Program-made: the position numbers and the translations under genes
Assembly: GCA_020726335.1 (NCBI GenBank)
Contig: DYSU01000010.1
Location: 1-47,266, forward strand
Origin: Thiomargarita sp.
GTDB lineage: Bacteria > Pseudomonadota > Gammaproteobacteria > Beggiatoales > Beggiatoaceae
DNA: 47,266 bases
Direction: 5' to 3'
Shown here: piece after piece, positions 7,901-16,601 of the stretch
How positions within the stretch are numbered: position 1 is the first letter of the stretch
Layout of the letters: each line of letters opens with the position of its first letter
The notes under the pieces: model-generated
Told to the model about the DNA's origin: nothing
The model's input: the letters and a program-made list of their open reading frames with translations, nothing else
The model's database searches: none

Positions 7901-9229
7901 ATGCGATGTTTTATCATTTTTTTCCTGTTTTGTTTGGTTAAACAAAATGTTAGCGCGCTGGAGATTGACCCCCACATCAGCGCAGGGGGACGCTATAGCG
8001 ACAATCCGCAACAATCGACCACCGCCACCCAAGGGCAATGGATTAATGAAATTGAAGTGGTCAGCACAGCACAACAAAAATCACAACAAATAGATGCCCA
8101 AGCACAAGGGCAAATGACGGTGGAAAACAGCCGAGTCAACGCCCAATTGCAGTCGGATATTGATTGGCATCTCAAACCCCAACAACTGGATTGGCTGTTT
8201 CGCAATGTCCTACAACAAATTCGCCAAGATGTCCGCAAAACCGCCCAACGCGATAACCGCCAGCCTGTGCATCAATTCAGCACAGGCCCTGTGGTGCGCG
8301 CTTTCTTGTCGCCGATTGACCAACTGACGTGGCAAACGTTATACAGCCAAACCACAGGCGAACAACAGCAAAGCCACGGTTATGACAGCCAACTTTTATG
8401 GCAACATCTTTTATCACCCGTTTACACGTTTAACAGCCAACTCATTGGTTTTAAACAAAAAGATACGCAACAACGCAGAGGCTACAAAGCCAGCGTCGGT
8501 TTGGCAGGCCAGTTGCGCGACAGCCATTGGCAAGTGGATGTCGGTTGGAACGCTTTACATCAAAGCACCCAAGCTGAACAAACCGGTTTTTTATGGCGGT
8601 TGGGCTATGATTATCAAATCGACCGTCAACAAAGCCTGATTTTTTCCCTCGGCGATGCGTTGAGCGACACCCGTCACAGATCGTTGGCGAATGACCCAAC
8701 CACCTCAACACTGCAAACCCGTGGCGGTGTTGTGCGTTATCAACGCCAAATGGCGCGGGGTTTATTCAGTGTCGGCTACAGCCAAGAACTGACACGGCTG
8801 TCGCAACAACTTTCCCAGTTAAATCCTTATATTAATGAAGATTTTAGCCAAGATGATGACCTTGTTTTAGAGCAATTCAGCCTGCAATACAGCCAAGGCC
8901 AGCCGAATTTATGGCAATGGCAAGTCGATGCAGGTTATCATCACTATGATTATCAACAACTTGGCCGCGATAACGGTGTTTGGCATGTGGCCATCAGCAG
9001 CCGTTACCCGATTTTACCGCGCTTGAGCTTGGGTATTGAAACGCAAATGCAATGGCTGGCCAGTGACCTGTTGAGCGATGAACGTTACGGCCATTGGGGC
9101 ATCATCAGCCATTATGCCTTAAGCCGCAATTGGCTGTTGAAAAGCGGTTTTCGCCAACACCGCAAGCTGAATCAAACCACGCAACAACGTGCAATCGAAA
9201 ACGAAGTGTTTATGGCGATAGAATATTGA
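7901..9229 (+). CDS. Outer-membrane beta-barrel protein of unknown function
   Basis: About 442 residues. The ATG at 7901 begins a typical signal peptide ('MRCFIIFFLFCLVKQNVSA'); a TTG two codons earlier is possible. The mature protein has alternating polar/aromatic strands throughout, many Gln, Trp and Tyr residues, no cysteines, and ends in 'FMAIEY', with the terminal aromatic of the outer-membrane assembly signal. The early 'GGRYSDNPQQS' and mid-protein 'QPVHQFSTGP' with 'LTWQTLYSQT' resemble, by eye only, beta-barrels associated with exopolysaccharide/PEP-CTERM gene sets. It lies 11 nt upstream of hoxW in the same direction, so it is probably transcribed with the hoxW-hoxF-cytochrome-PIG-L run. 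It has no haem-binding motif. Confidence 0.75.
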   Translation: MRCFIIFFLFCLVKQNVSALEIDPHISAGGRYSDNPQQSTTATQGQWINEIEVVSTAQQKSQQIDAQAQGQMTVENSRVNAQLQSDIDWHLKPQQLDWLFRNVLQQIRQDVRKTAQRDNRQPVHQFSTGPVVRAFLSPIDQLTWQTLYSQTTGEQQQSHGYDSQLLWQHLLSPVYTFNSQLIGFKQKDTQQRRGYKASVGLAGQLRDSHWQVDVGWNALHQSTQAEQTGFLWRLGYDYQIDRQQSLIFSLGDALSDTRHRSLANDPTTSTLQTRGGVVRYQRQMARGLFSVGYSQELTRLSQQLSQLNPYINEDFSQDDDLVLEQFSLQYSQGQPNLWQWQVDAGYHHYDYQQLGRDNGVWHVAISSRYPILPRLSLGIETQMQWLASDLLSDERYGHWGIISHYALSRNWLLKSGFRQHRKLNQTTQQRAIENEVFMAIEY

Positions 9230-9240
9230 AGGAGGAAAAA

Positions 9241-9780
9241 GTGGTTATTTTTGCCTGTGGCAACCCCAGTCGCGGTGATGATGCGCTGGCTTTGTGTTTG
9301 GTTGATGGCTTGGCAGAAAGCCAAGCTCTGCAATTGATTTGTGATTTTCAACTGCAAATTGAACACACGCTGGATTTGGCGCAACAAGATTTGGCTTTGT
9401 TCATTGATGCCGACAGCCATTGTTTATCCGCCTGTCAACTGCAAGCGCTATCGCCCCAAGCCATGCCCGATTACAGCAGTCACAGCCTGCACCCCGCCAC
9501 CTTGTTGGGCATTTATCAACACCACCTCAAACAACCGCCGCCGCCCGCGTTTTTATTGCGCTTACGCGGCCAGCAGTTTGCGTTGGGAACAGGCTTAAGC
9601 GTGCAAGCGCAACAAACATTACAAACTGCGCGACCTTTGCTACAATCGTTATTGACCCAACCTTGCGTTCACTTTTGGCGACAACACTGCAATGAATTCA
9701 TTTATCCGTCAACTTCTGACCCCCAAACCCACAGCGACCGCGCTCATACCGCTGTTGCACGCGATTCAAGCGCGCTTTAA
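9241..9780 (+). CDS. hoxW: Hydrogenase maturation protease, HoxW-like
   Basis: Proteases of this family trim the C-terminus of the [NiFe]-hydrogenase large subunit after nickel insertion. The GTG at 9241 sits 5 nt after a near-perfect AGGAGG. 'ACGNPSRGDDALA' (5-17) is the family's G-N-x-x-R-G-D-D-x-x signature with the acidic nickel ligand; 'FIDADSH' (54-60) carries the Asp and 'HSLHPATLL' (81-89) the His block; 'FALGTGLS' (113-120) is the last conserved stretch. Normal family members end around residue 145-155. Here the frame runs to residue 179, with its last 29 or so codons overlapping hoxF by 89 nt, as if the original stop had been lost. No hydrogenase large subunit (its substrate) is in the window. 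Confidence 0.85.
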   Translation: MVIFACGNPSRGDDALALCLVDGLAESQALQLICDFQLQIEHTLDLAQQDLALFIDADSHCLSACQLQALSPQAMPDYSSHSLHPATLLGIYQHHLKQPPPPAFLLRLRGQQFALGTGLSVQAQQTLQTARPLLQSLLTQPCVHFWRQHCNEFIYPSTSDPQTHSDRAHTAVARDSSAL

Positions 9781-11332
9781 TTACCTGCCCGCGTTTGCGC
9801 TGGCCGCTTTGGCTGACGCTTTGCAGTGCAGTGTGGCAGAAATTCACAGCGTCAGCAGTTTTTATCATTTATTCAACCACAGCCCACGCGCTTATGACAT
9901 CCGTTTTAGCCACAACATCATTGAAATTTATCAAGGCAAAGCGGCTTTGATGCAACAACTGTTGGACGGCTTACAGCTCAAACAAGGCCAAGTACGCCCC
10001 GATTTACGGGTGTGCGTGGACAACACCTCTTGCATAGGCATGAGCGACCAAGGCATATCCGCGCTGGTCAATGGTTTACCCGTCACCCATTTGACCCCGG
10101 CGCGCATTACGCAAATGATTGAATTAATTGAACAAAGCATACCCATCAGCCAATGGCCCGCCACATTTTTTCAAATTGACCACAGGATTCAACACAAAAA
10201 CCGCTTATTAAACAGTCAGATAAAAGCGGGCGACGTGTTGACAAAACTCAGCGACAAGGCGCAGATGTGGCAAACCCTGCAACAGGCAGGCATTCGCGGT
10301 TGTGGCGGTGCGGGTTTTCCCGTGTATCAAAAATGGCGGCTGTGTCAGGCAACGCCTGCCAAACAGCGCATCATCGTTTGCAATGCCGATGAAGGTGAGC
10401 CTGCGACCTTCAAAGATCGCGTTTTATTGAGCGATTATCCCGAATGGGTGATTGAAGGCATGACCATTGCCGCCCAATTAATTGAAGCGAATCAAGGATT
10501 TATTTATCTGCGCGGCGAATACCGTTATTTATTGCCCATGCTGGAAGCCGTGTTGGCGCAACGGCGGCGGTTGGGCTTATTGGGGCCAGCCGCAGGGTTT
10601 GATATTCAAATTTATTTGGGTGCGGGCGCGTATGTTTGCGGCGCAGAAACGGCCTTGCTCAATTCGCTGGAAGGTCAGCGCGGCATACCGCGTGCCGTGC
10701 CACCGTATCCCGTCAACCACGGCTATTTGGGTTGGCCAACGGTGGTCAACAACGTTGAAACCTTGGCGCAAGTGACCTTGGCGTTTTTAATCGGCGGGCA
10801 ACACTTTGCCCAAATCGGCACGGCAGCCAGCAAAGGCACCAAATTATTCAGCGTCAGCGGTGATTGTCAGGCTGGCATTTATGAACTGCCGTTTGGCACT
10901 ACAGTGGCCGAGCTGTTGGCGTTGGCAAACGCAACCGAAGTGCAAGCGGTGCAAAATGCAGGCGCGGCAGGACAACTGCTTTTGTCGCCAGATTTTCACC
11001 GCCGTTTTTGTTTCGATGATGTGGCCAGCACAGGTTCGTTCATGGTGTTCAATCGCCAGCGCGATTTGTCGGCCATGGTGGCCAATTTTGCCCAATTTTT
11101 TGCCGCTGAAAGCTGTGGTTTTTGCACGCCGTGCCGCGTCGGCACCCGTTTGATGGCCAAAACAGTGGAAAAAATCCAAGCAGGTCAAGGCCATGCACGC
11201 GATGTGGACGATTTAACCGACCTTTGCCACTTGTTGCGCCACCACAGCCATTGCGGTTTGGGCAGCAGTGCGGGCAATCACATCCGCGACACCTTGACGC
11301 AACGCCCTGATTTATATCCATTAAAAGCTTAA
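9692..11332 (+). CDS. hoxF: NAD-reducing hydrogenase diaphorase subunit HoxF
   Basis: HoxF oxidises or reduces NAD(H) with FMN and an Fe-S cluster in the cytoplasmic bidirectional hydrogenase. Residues 1-150 are the NuoE-like half, starting colinear with Ralstonia HoxF ('IRQLL', 'SSFYHLF'); as in that protein the second cluster motif reads CIGMS (114-118), not CxxxC, so no [2Fe-2S] is expected there. Residues about 180-546 are the NuoF-like half: glycine-rich 'GCGGAGFP' (203-210) and 'NADEGEPATFKDR' for FMN/NAD, 'GAGAYVCGAETALLNSLEG', and the [4Fe-4S] ligands Cys475, 478, 481 and 521 in 'ESCGFCTPC' and 'HCGLGSS'. Length 546 against about 600 in Ralstonia. The usual partners hoxU, hoxY and hoxH are absent; a decaheme cytochrome follows 5 nt downstream. 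Confidence 0.92.
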   Translation: MNSFIRQLLTPKPTATALIPLLHAIQARFNYLPAFALAALADALQCSVAEIHSVSSFYHLFNHSPRAYDIRFSHNIIEIYQGKAALMQQLLDGLQLKQGQVRPDLRVCVDNTSCIGMSDQGISALVNGLPVTHLTPARITQMIELIEQSIPISQWPATFFQIDHRIQHKNRLLNSQIKAGDVLTKLSDKAQMWQTLQQAGIRGCGGAGFPVYQKWRLCQATPAKQRIIVCNADEGEPATFKDRVLLSDYPEWVIEGMTIAAQLIEANQGFIYLRGEYRYLLPMLEAVLAQRRRLGLLGPAAGFDIQIYLGAGAYVCGAETALLNSLEGQRGIPRAVPPYPVNHGYLGWPTVVNNVETLAQVTLAFLIGGQHFAQIGTAASKGTKLFSVSGDCQAGIYELPFGTTVAELLALANATEVQAVQNAGAAGQLLLSPDFHRRFCFDDVASTGSFMVFNRQRDLSAMVANFAQFFAAESCGFCTPCRVGTRLMAKTVEKIQAGQGHARDVDDLTDLCHLLRHHSHCGLGSSAGNHIRDTLTQRPDLYPLKA

Positions 11333-11337
11333 TCGGC

Positions 11338-13056
11338 ATGAACTGTTTATTGCGCTATTTTCTGCGTCACGGCAAAACAGGTAAAGTTTATCAAGACAAA
11401 GTGTTTAACGGCGTGAATTTATCCATTGGCCGCGCCGCTGACCAAACCTTGTTTTTATCCGATTTGCGCGTGGCGTTGCAACATGCCGTCATCAGCCAAA
11501 CCCATAAAAACCGTTTTTTGCTTCAATCCAAATCGTTGTTCGGCATTTGGGTCAATGGCCGTTTGGCGCAATCGGTGGTGATTGGCACAGGCGATGAAAT
11601 TAAAATCGGCAATTCGATTTTAAAAGTGGTTGAACCGTTGCAAGATTTTGATTTATGTTTAGAAATTGAAATCATGCCCGCAGGCAAAACGCGGTTGCCC
11701 AGCAAACAAGCGCGCCCACAAGCTCTGTGGTGGCGCAGTGTGCGGGGCTGGTCGTGGGTGTTGTTTTTGACCGTCATCGGTTTTTTTTTGCTGTTGCCGC
11801 TGTTCAGTGTTTATCAACAAGATTTTTATCAGCCTTATGTTGACCAATGGGCAGAAAAATTGAATATTGACACCATGGAACAAGAATTGTCTTTGCCGCT
11901 GATGTTCAGCCAACGTTTTTGGAACACGGGTCAAGTGGCTTCAGCGCATTATTATTTTCAACAAGATTGCGGCGTATGCCATCAAAATGCGTTTGAACCT
12001 GTCACCGATGCCCGTTGTGTCAATTGTCATGACCAAACTGCGCCGCATGTGGAGCCTGATTTTTATGATTTGCCTGAAATTCAGCAAACCCGTTGCGCAG
12101 TTTGTCACCCTGAACACAACGGCAAACACGCATTGGTGCGCCAAGATGACCATTTATGCAGCCAATGCCATCAAAATTTACAAGCGCGGGTGGACACCGA
12201 TTTGGACGATGCCAGCGATTTTGGTCAACATCACCCCGAATTGCGTGCTTCATTGTTGCGCGAAGACAATGGCACTTTTCATATTGAACGCTTAAGCGAA
12301 CGCCAGCCACAGTTTGTTGAAACTTCTCACCTTAAATTTTCCCATGAAACCCATTTAGACCGCCGTGGTTTGATGACATTGGATGGCGTTGAACGTTTGT
12401 GGTGCGAAGATTGCCATCAGCGCGACAAAGGCGAGAAAAAAACGCACCCGATTGATTATCAAAAACATTGCGCCAACTGTCATCCGCTGAATTTCACCCC
12501 GCTGGACAACAATCGTTTGGTGCCACACGGACGGGTCGCAGAAGTTTTATTCACTTTGGAAGAATATTTTGGCAATCTGGCGTTGTTGGGCGGTTATGAA
12601 GATTTTGATGGTGAACAAGTGCCTGAAGTGGTCAGCGGTCAGCGTGATGTCGAAGAATTAACGGCTGAACAATTGCACGCCGCCATGGCCTGGGCGAAAC
12701 AAAAAGCTGAAAGCGTGGGCGAAGATGTGTTTGAATTCAGCTTGTGCATCAACTGCCATACGGTGGAGAAAACACAAGAAGACCCGCCGCGTTGGGAGAT
12801 TGCAACCGTGGGAATTTCACAGCAATGGTATCCCAAAGCTTATTTTAACCACGAACAACACAAAAGCAACACATGCGTCACCTGCCATCTTGCGCCTGAA
12901 TCGCCCAGCAGTGAAGAAATTTTGATGCCCACACTGACCACTTGCCGCGAATGTCATGCGGGCATTACCAGCCCCAATAAATTGCAATCGACTTGTGTGG
13001 ATTGTCATGGTTTTCATACCCAAACCGATCATGTGATGGCTAAAAAAGACAGGTAA
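11338..13056 (+). CDS. FHA-domain, membrane-anchored decaheme cytochrome c
   Basis: A 572-residue protein with three parts. Residues about 25-98 are an FHA domain, normally a phosphothreonine reader: 'SIGRAADQ' (Gly31-Arg32), 'ALQHAVI' with His49, and 'GIWVNGR' (Asn73-Gly74). The serine of the usual S-R-x-H is Ala46, so phosphopeptide binding may be weak or lost. Residues about 139-158 are a transmembrane helix. The rest holds ten CxxCH haem c motifs at 211, 227, 253, 274, 356, 378, 470, 513, 536 and 553, in the style of cytochrome c3/c7-type multihaem proteins, and must lie outside the cytoplasm because haem attachment occurs there. The FHA part would then face the cytoplasm. It follows hoxF by 5 nt and precedes the PIG-L gene by 5 nt. 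Likely an electron-transfer protein; donor and acceptor are unknown. Confidence 0.9.
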   Translation: MNCLLRYFLRHGKTGKVYQDKVFNGVNLSIGRAADQTLFLSDLRVALQHAVISQTHKNRFLLQSKSLFGIWVNGRLAQSVVIGTGDEIKIGNSILKVVEPLQDFDLCLEIEIMPAGKTRLPSKQARPQALWWRSVRGWSWVLFLTVIGFFLLLPLFSVYQQDFYQPYVDQWAEKLNIDTMEQELSLPLMFSQRFWNTGQVASAHYYFQQDCGVCHQNAFEPVTDARCVNCHDQTAPHVEPDFYDLPEIQQTRCAVCHPEHNGKHALVRQDDHLCSQCHQNLQARVDTDLDDASDFGQHHPELRASLLREDNGTFHIERLSERQPQFVETSHLKFSHETHLDRRGLMTLDGVERLWCEDCHQRDKGEKKTHPIDYQKHCANCHPLNFTPLDNNRLVPHGRVAEVLFTLEEYFGNLALLGGYEDFDGEQVPEVVSGQRDVEELTAEQLHAAMAWAKQKAESVGEDVFEFSLCINCHTVEKTQEDPPRWEIATVGISQQWYPKAYFNHEQHKSNTCVTCHLAPESPSSEEILMPTLTTCRECHAGITSPNKLQSTCVDCHGFHTQTDHVMAKKDR

Positions 13057-13061
13057 TTGAA

Positions 13062-13838
13062 ATGGAACAAAATTTTATTCCGTATGAATCTCGCACCACG
13101 CGCCCCAATGCGCGGGTATTGGTTTTAGCCCCCCATGCTGATGATGAAATTTTCGGTTGTGGCGGCGCGGTGATTGCCCACTGCCTGCAAGGCGATTTTG
13201 TGCAAGTGGTGGTGACCACCGATGGCCGCATGGCCGAACCCCAGCACCCCAACCCTGATGCCTATGTGCGCTTGCGTCAACAAGAAAGCCTGCAAGCGGC
13301 TCATCTCATCGGTTATGCCCCTGAGTTTTGGCCGTATGTTGACAGAGAGCTTTCGCAAGCGACTGATTTGGTTTCAAAAATTATTAATCATATTGAATCA
13401 GTTGCTTGTGACATGGTGTATGCGCCCAGTTTACACGAAATCCATCCCGACCATTTTGCGTTGGCGCAAGCCGCTGTCCATGCCATCACTCAATTAGCGA
13501 AACAAAACAATAACATACAATTGGTGATGTATGAAGTCGGTGTGCCGTTGGCGGCCAATGTGTTGCTGAACATCACGCCCTATTTTGCGCAAAAGCAACG
13601 GGCCATGGCGTGTTTTGCTTCACAATTGAAAATTCAAGATTACCGCCGCCATGTGCGGGCGTTGAATGAATACCGCAGTTATACACTGGGCAAAGACGTG
13701 TTGGCCGCCGAGGCCTATTATCAAATTGATGGGCTGACTTTGTTGCAACAGCCCCACCGCTGTTTTGGCCAGTCGCAACAAAATCTTTATTTTTTACAAC
13801 AACTTACACTTGCGGGTGGGTGCGTTGTTCAAGGTTGA
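13062..13838 (+). CDS. PIG-L family deacetylase (LmbE-like)
   Basis: Zinc-dependent de-N-acetylase family acting on N-acetylated sugars (MshB, BshB, PIG-L and lipopolysaccharide-modifying members). The motif '[13 protein letters not shown]' (23-35) supplies His25 and Asp28 for zinc plus the catalytic acid pair, and '[10 protein letters not shown]' supplies the third zinc ligand. At 258 residues it has the usual length. No signal peptide, so cytoplasmic. It starts 5 nt after the cytochrome gene, suggesting co-transcription, but a functional link to electron transfer is not evident. Its last 35 nt overlap the end of leuA on the other strand, so the C-terminal '[11 protein letters not shown]' is probably not conserved. 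Exact substrate cannot be told from sequence. Confidence 0.88.
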   Translation: MEQNFIPYESRTTRPNARVLVLAPHADDEIFGCGGAVIAHCLQGDFVQVVVTTDGRMAEPQHPNPDAYVRLRQQESLQAAHLIGYAPEFWPYVDRELSQATDLVSKIINHIESVACDMVYAPSLHEIHPDHFALAQAAVHAITQLAKQNNNIQLVMYEVGVPLAANVLLNITPYFAQKQRAMACFASQLKIQDYRRHVRALNEYRSYTLGKDVLAAEAYYQIDGLTLLQQPHRCFGQSQQNLYFLQQLTLAGGCVVQG

Positions 13839-15339
13839 AGGTTTTGTTTAACGCATTGACATAGGCTTTGGCAGACGCTTTAATGATGTCAGTGTCCGCG
13901 CCATGTCCCGTTAAAATGATGCCATTTTTATCCAAACGCACATTGACTTCGCCTTGCGCGTCCGTGCCGTTGGTGACGTTTTTCACCGAATAAATTTGCA
14001 AATGCCAGCCGCTGTTGATAATGGCTTCAATCGCTTTATACGTCGCATCGACCAAGCCGCTGCCTGTGGCATCCACTGTGGTTTCTTGGCCATCGACTGA
14101 CAAGGTGATTTCCGCGTGCGGCTGTTCGCCCGTTTCGGTTTCCCCCTTCAAATGCACCAATCTAATCCGTTCATTTTCGGTGGCAAACGTGTCGCTGACC
14201 AAGGCTTGCAAATCATCGTCATAAATTTCATGTTTTTTGTCGGCCAAATCTTTGAAGCGCGCAAATGCGGCGTTCAAATCTTCATCCGAGTTGAACACAC
14301 AACCCAAGGTTTTTAAACGATCCCGAAACGCATTGCGCCCCGAGTGTTTGCCCAACACCATGCGATTGGCACCCCAACCGACCTCTTCGGCGCGCATGAT
14401 TTCATAGGTTTCACGGTGTTTTAATACGCCGTCTTGGTGAATGCCCGATTCATGGGCAAACGCATTCTCGCCGACAATCGCTTTATTCGGTTGCACCGCA
14501 AAACCTGTGATGTTCGACACCAAACGCGAGGCCGTGAGGATTTGGGTGCTGTCTATTTGCGTGTTGCAGGTGAAAATATCTTGACGGGTGCGCACGGCCA
14601 TCACCACTTCTTCTAACGACGCATTGCCTGCGCGTTCACCCAAACCGTTGATGGTGCATTCCACTTGGCGCGCACCGTTTTGCACCGCCGCCAATGAATT
14701 GGCCACCGCCAAACCCAAATCATTGTGGCAATGCACGGAAAAAATCGCTTGGTCGGCATTGGGGATGCGGTGGATTAAATTGTGAATCAAACCACCGAAT
14801 TGATGCGGCAAATTATAGCCAACGGTGTCGGGGATGTTGACGGTTTTCGCACCCGCCGCAATCACCGCTTCAAGGATGCGGCACAAAAAATCCAATTCAG
14901 AGCGGCCTGCATCTTCGGGCGAAAATTCAACATCATCAGTGTATTGGCGCGCATGTTTGACCGCGAACACCGCTTGTGCCACCACGTCATTGGGGGTCAT
15001 GCGCAATTTTTTTTCCATGTGAATGGGGGAGGTGGCGATAAAGGTGTGAATGCGCGCACGCTCTGCCATTTTTAATGCGGCAGCAGCTTGGTCAATGTCT
15101 TTTTGCAACGCCCGCGACAAAGCGCACACTGTGGCGGTTTTGATCGCTTTGGCCACGGCTTCCACCGCCGTAAAATCGCCCAAGCTGGCGGCGGGAAAAC
15201 CCGCTTCAATCACGTCTACCCGCAATTTTTCCAAAGCCAAAGCGATGCGTACTTTTTCATCTTTGGTCATGGAAGCCCCCGGGCTTTGTTCGCCATCACG
15301 CAAAGTGGTATCAAATATAATAAGTTTATCAGACATCAT
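13804..15339 (-). CDS. leuA: 2-isopropylmalate synthase
   Basis: LeuA condenses acetyl-CoA and 2-oxoisovalerate, the first committed step of leucine synthesis. The catalytic domain begins '[18 protein letters not shown]' with the metal-binding Asp and the conserved Arg-Asp of 'LRDGEQ'; '[14 protein letters not shown]' carries the metal-binding histidines and Asn. '[15 protein letters not shown]' opens the linker region, and the C-terminal regulatory (leucine-binding) domain follows to residue 511, so feedback inhibition by leucine is expected. The start 'MMSDK' has two consecutive ATGs with AAGGAAA upstream. No leuB, leuC or leuD is adjacent; leuD is 22 kb away on the other strand. It overlaps the PIG-L gene tail to tail by 35 nt. 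Confidence 0.97.
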   Translation of the reverse strand: MMSDKLIIFDTTLRDGEQSPGASMTKDEKVRIALALEKLRVDVIEAGFPAASLGDFTAVEAVAKAIKTATVCALSRALQKDIDQAAAALKMAERARIHTFIATSPIHMEKKLRMTPNDVVAQAVFAVKHARQYTDDVEFSPEDAGRSELDFLCRILEAVIAAGAKTVNIPDTVGYNLPHQFGGLIHNLIHRIPNADQAIFSVHCHNDLGLAVANSLAAVQNGARQVECTINGLGERAGNASLEEVVMAVRTRQDIFTCNTQIDSTQILTASRLVSNITGFAVQPNKAIVGENAFAHESGIHQDGVLKHRETYEIMRAEEVGWGANRMVLGKHSGRNAFRDRLKTLGCVFNSDEDLNAAFARFKDLADKKHEIYDDDLQALVSDTFATENERIRLVHLKGETETGEQPHAEITLSVDGQETTVDATGSGLVDATYKAIEAIINSGWHLQIYSVKNVTNGTDAQGEVNVRLDKNGIILTGHGADTDIIKASAKAYVNALNKTFNLEQRTHPQV

Positions 15340-15375
15340 GAGTTTCCTTATAAGGCACGTTAATATGATATACGG

Positions 15376-15633
15376 ATGGGTTTAATGCTTGATATGAGAG
15401 AGGCTGCCCCTCAGGGCAGGAAGCGTGACAGCAAAAAGGGGGCGTTGCGCAAACACAAGCGCATCCTGTTGGATTGGATGTTAAGCCATGACAGAGTAAA
15501 CGCGGGTGCAGTTTCCATAACCGACATAATAATGGCTATTGTCGCATTTGCCAATGATTATTTGCCCAAAAGCAACGAAGACAAAAATAAAGCGGTCACT
15601 TTGTTGGTGGGCTTAAAATTGATTATCGGCTAA
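15376..15633 (+). CDS. Small hypothetical protein
   Basis: An 85-codon frame that I do not recognise. The first third is very basic and Lys/Arg-rich ('[16 protein letters not shown]'), the middle has a hydrophobic segment ('[19 protein letters not shown]') and the end is '[12 protein letters not shown]'. ATGs at 15376, 15385 and 15394 are possible starts, none with a good ribosome site. A short hairpin (CTGCCC 15404-15409 with GGGCAG 15414-15419) falls within the first codons. It lies in the leuA-ddl gap, divergent from leuA, and ends 36 nt before ddl. It may be a real small gene or a chance frame. Confidence 0.4.
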   Translation: MGLMLDMREAAPQGRKRDSKKGALRKHKRILLDWMLSHDRVNAGAVSITDIIMAIVAFANDYLPKSNEDKNKAVTLLVGLKLIIG

Positions 15634-15669
15634 AATAGCGGCCATAGACAGCAGATTTTAGGATAAAAC

Positions 15670-16587
15670 ATGCAAAAACAAACAGTTGATTATGGCAAGG
15701 TCGCGGTTTTTTTGGGCGGCCATTCAGCCGAACGGGAAATTTCACTCAACAGCGGCCAAGCGGTGTTGGCCGCCTTGTTGCGCCAAAACATTGATGCGGT
15801 GGCGATAGACCCACAACAGAATTTACTTGAACAAATACAACAGCATAAACCAAATCGGGTGTTCATCGCCCTGCATGGGCGTGGGGGTGAAGACGGTTTA
15901 ATCCAAGGTTTTTTGGACACCTTGGGTCTGCCCTATACGGGCAGCGGGGTGCTGGGTTCGGCGATTGGCATGGACAAATGGCGGTGCAAACAAATTTGGC
16001 AATCCATGGGTTTGCCCACGCCCAAAGCGATGATGATTGATGAACGCACGGATTTAACTGAAGTTTTACAAAGCCTTGGCTTGCCGTTGATGATCAAGCC
16101 ACCGCATGAAGGCTCCAGCGTAGGCATGAGCAGAGTGGACAAAGCCCATGATTTGCCCGCCGCGTTGGCCGTTGCCCGCGCCCATGATGCGGTGATTTTG
16201 GCTGAGCAATTCATCCATGGGGCAGAATACACCGCCAGTTTATTGCAAACGCGCGCCTTGCCGTTGATTCGCTTGCAAACCCCCCACAGTTTTTATGACT
16301 ATCAAGCCAAATACCACGACAAAACCACCCAATACCATTGCCCTTGCGGCTTGCCCGTTGCGCTGGAAACAAGCCTACAAACCATGGCGCAACAAGCTTT
16401 TGTCGCCGTCGGTGGCCACGGTTGGGGACGGGTGGATTTTATGCTGGATGAACAACAACAGCCATGGCTGTTGGAAATCAACACGTCGCCGGGCATGACC
16501 GACCACAGTTTGGTGCCAATGGCGGCCAAAGCGGTGGGCTTGGATTTCGATGCGTTGGTGTTGCAAATATTAGCCAATACCTTATAA
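15670..16587 (+). CDS. ddl: D-alanine--D-alanine ligase
   Basis: ATP-grasp ligase that makes D-Ala-D-Ala for peptidoglycan, using D-alanine from alr. At 305 residues it is the DdlB length. 'VFLGGHSAEREISLNSG' (about 12-28) is the N-terminal signature, 'ALHGRGGEDGLIQGFLD' and 'LPYTGSGVLGSAIGMDK' the substrate and Lys region, 'PPHEGSSVGM' the ATP-grasp loop, and 'WLLEINTSPGMTDHS' the metal-binding Glu/Asn with the C-terminal loop. The ATG follows AGGA at short distance. It lies outside the usual mur-fts division cluster, where ddlB sits in many proteobacteria; here the next gene, 14 nt downstream, is a lipopolysaccharide-type glycosyltransferase. Confidence 0.96.
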   Translation: MQKQTVDYGKVAVFLGGHSAEREISLNSGQAVLAALLRQNIDAVAIDPQQNLLEQIQQHKPNRVFIALHGRGGEDGLIQGFLDTLGLPYTGSGVLGSAIGMDKWRCKQIWQSMGLPTPKAMMIDERTDLTEVLQSLGLPLMIKPPHEGSSVGMSRVDKAHDLPAALAVARAHDAVILAEQFIHGAEYTASLLQTRALPLIRLQTPHSFYDYQAKYHDKTTQYHCPCGLPVALETSLQTMAQQAFVAVGGHGWGRVDFMLDEQQQPWLLEINTSPGMTDHSLVPMAAKAVGLDFDALVLQILANTL

Positions 16588-16601
16588 ATCAAGGCGTTAT
16601 C

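Noticed and set aside
9797-10090. HoxF as degraded because the NuoE-like half lacks a full cysteine set
   Set aside because: Ralstonia HoxF also has C-I-G-x-S at this place, so the loss is a family trait, not decay.
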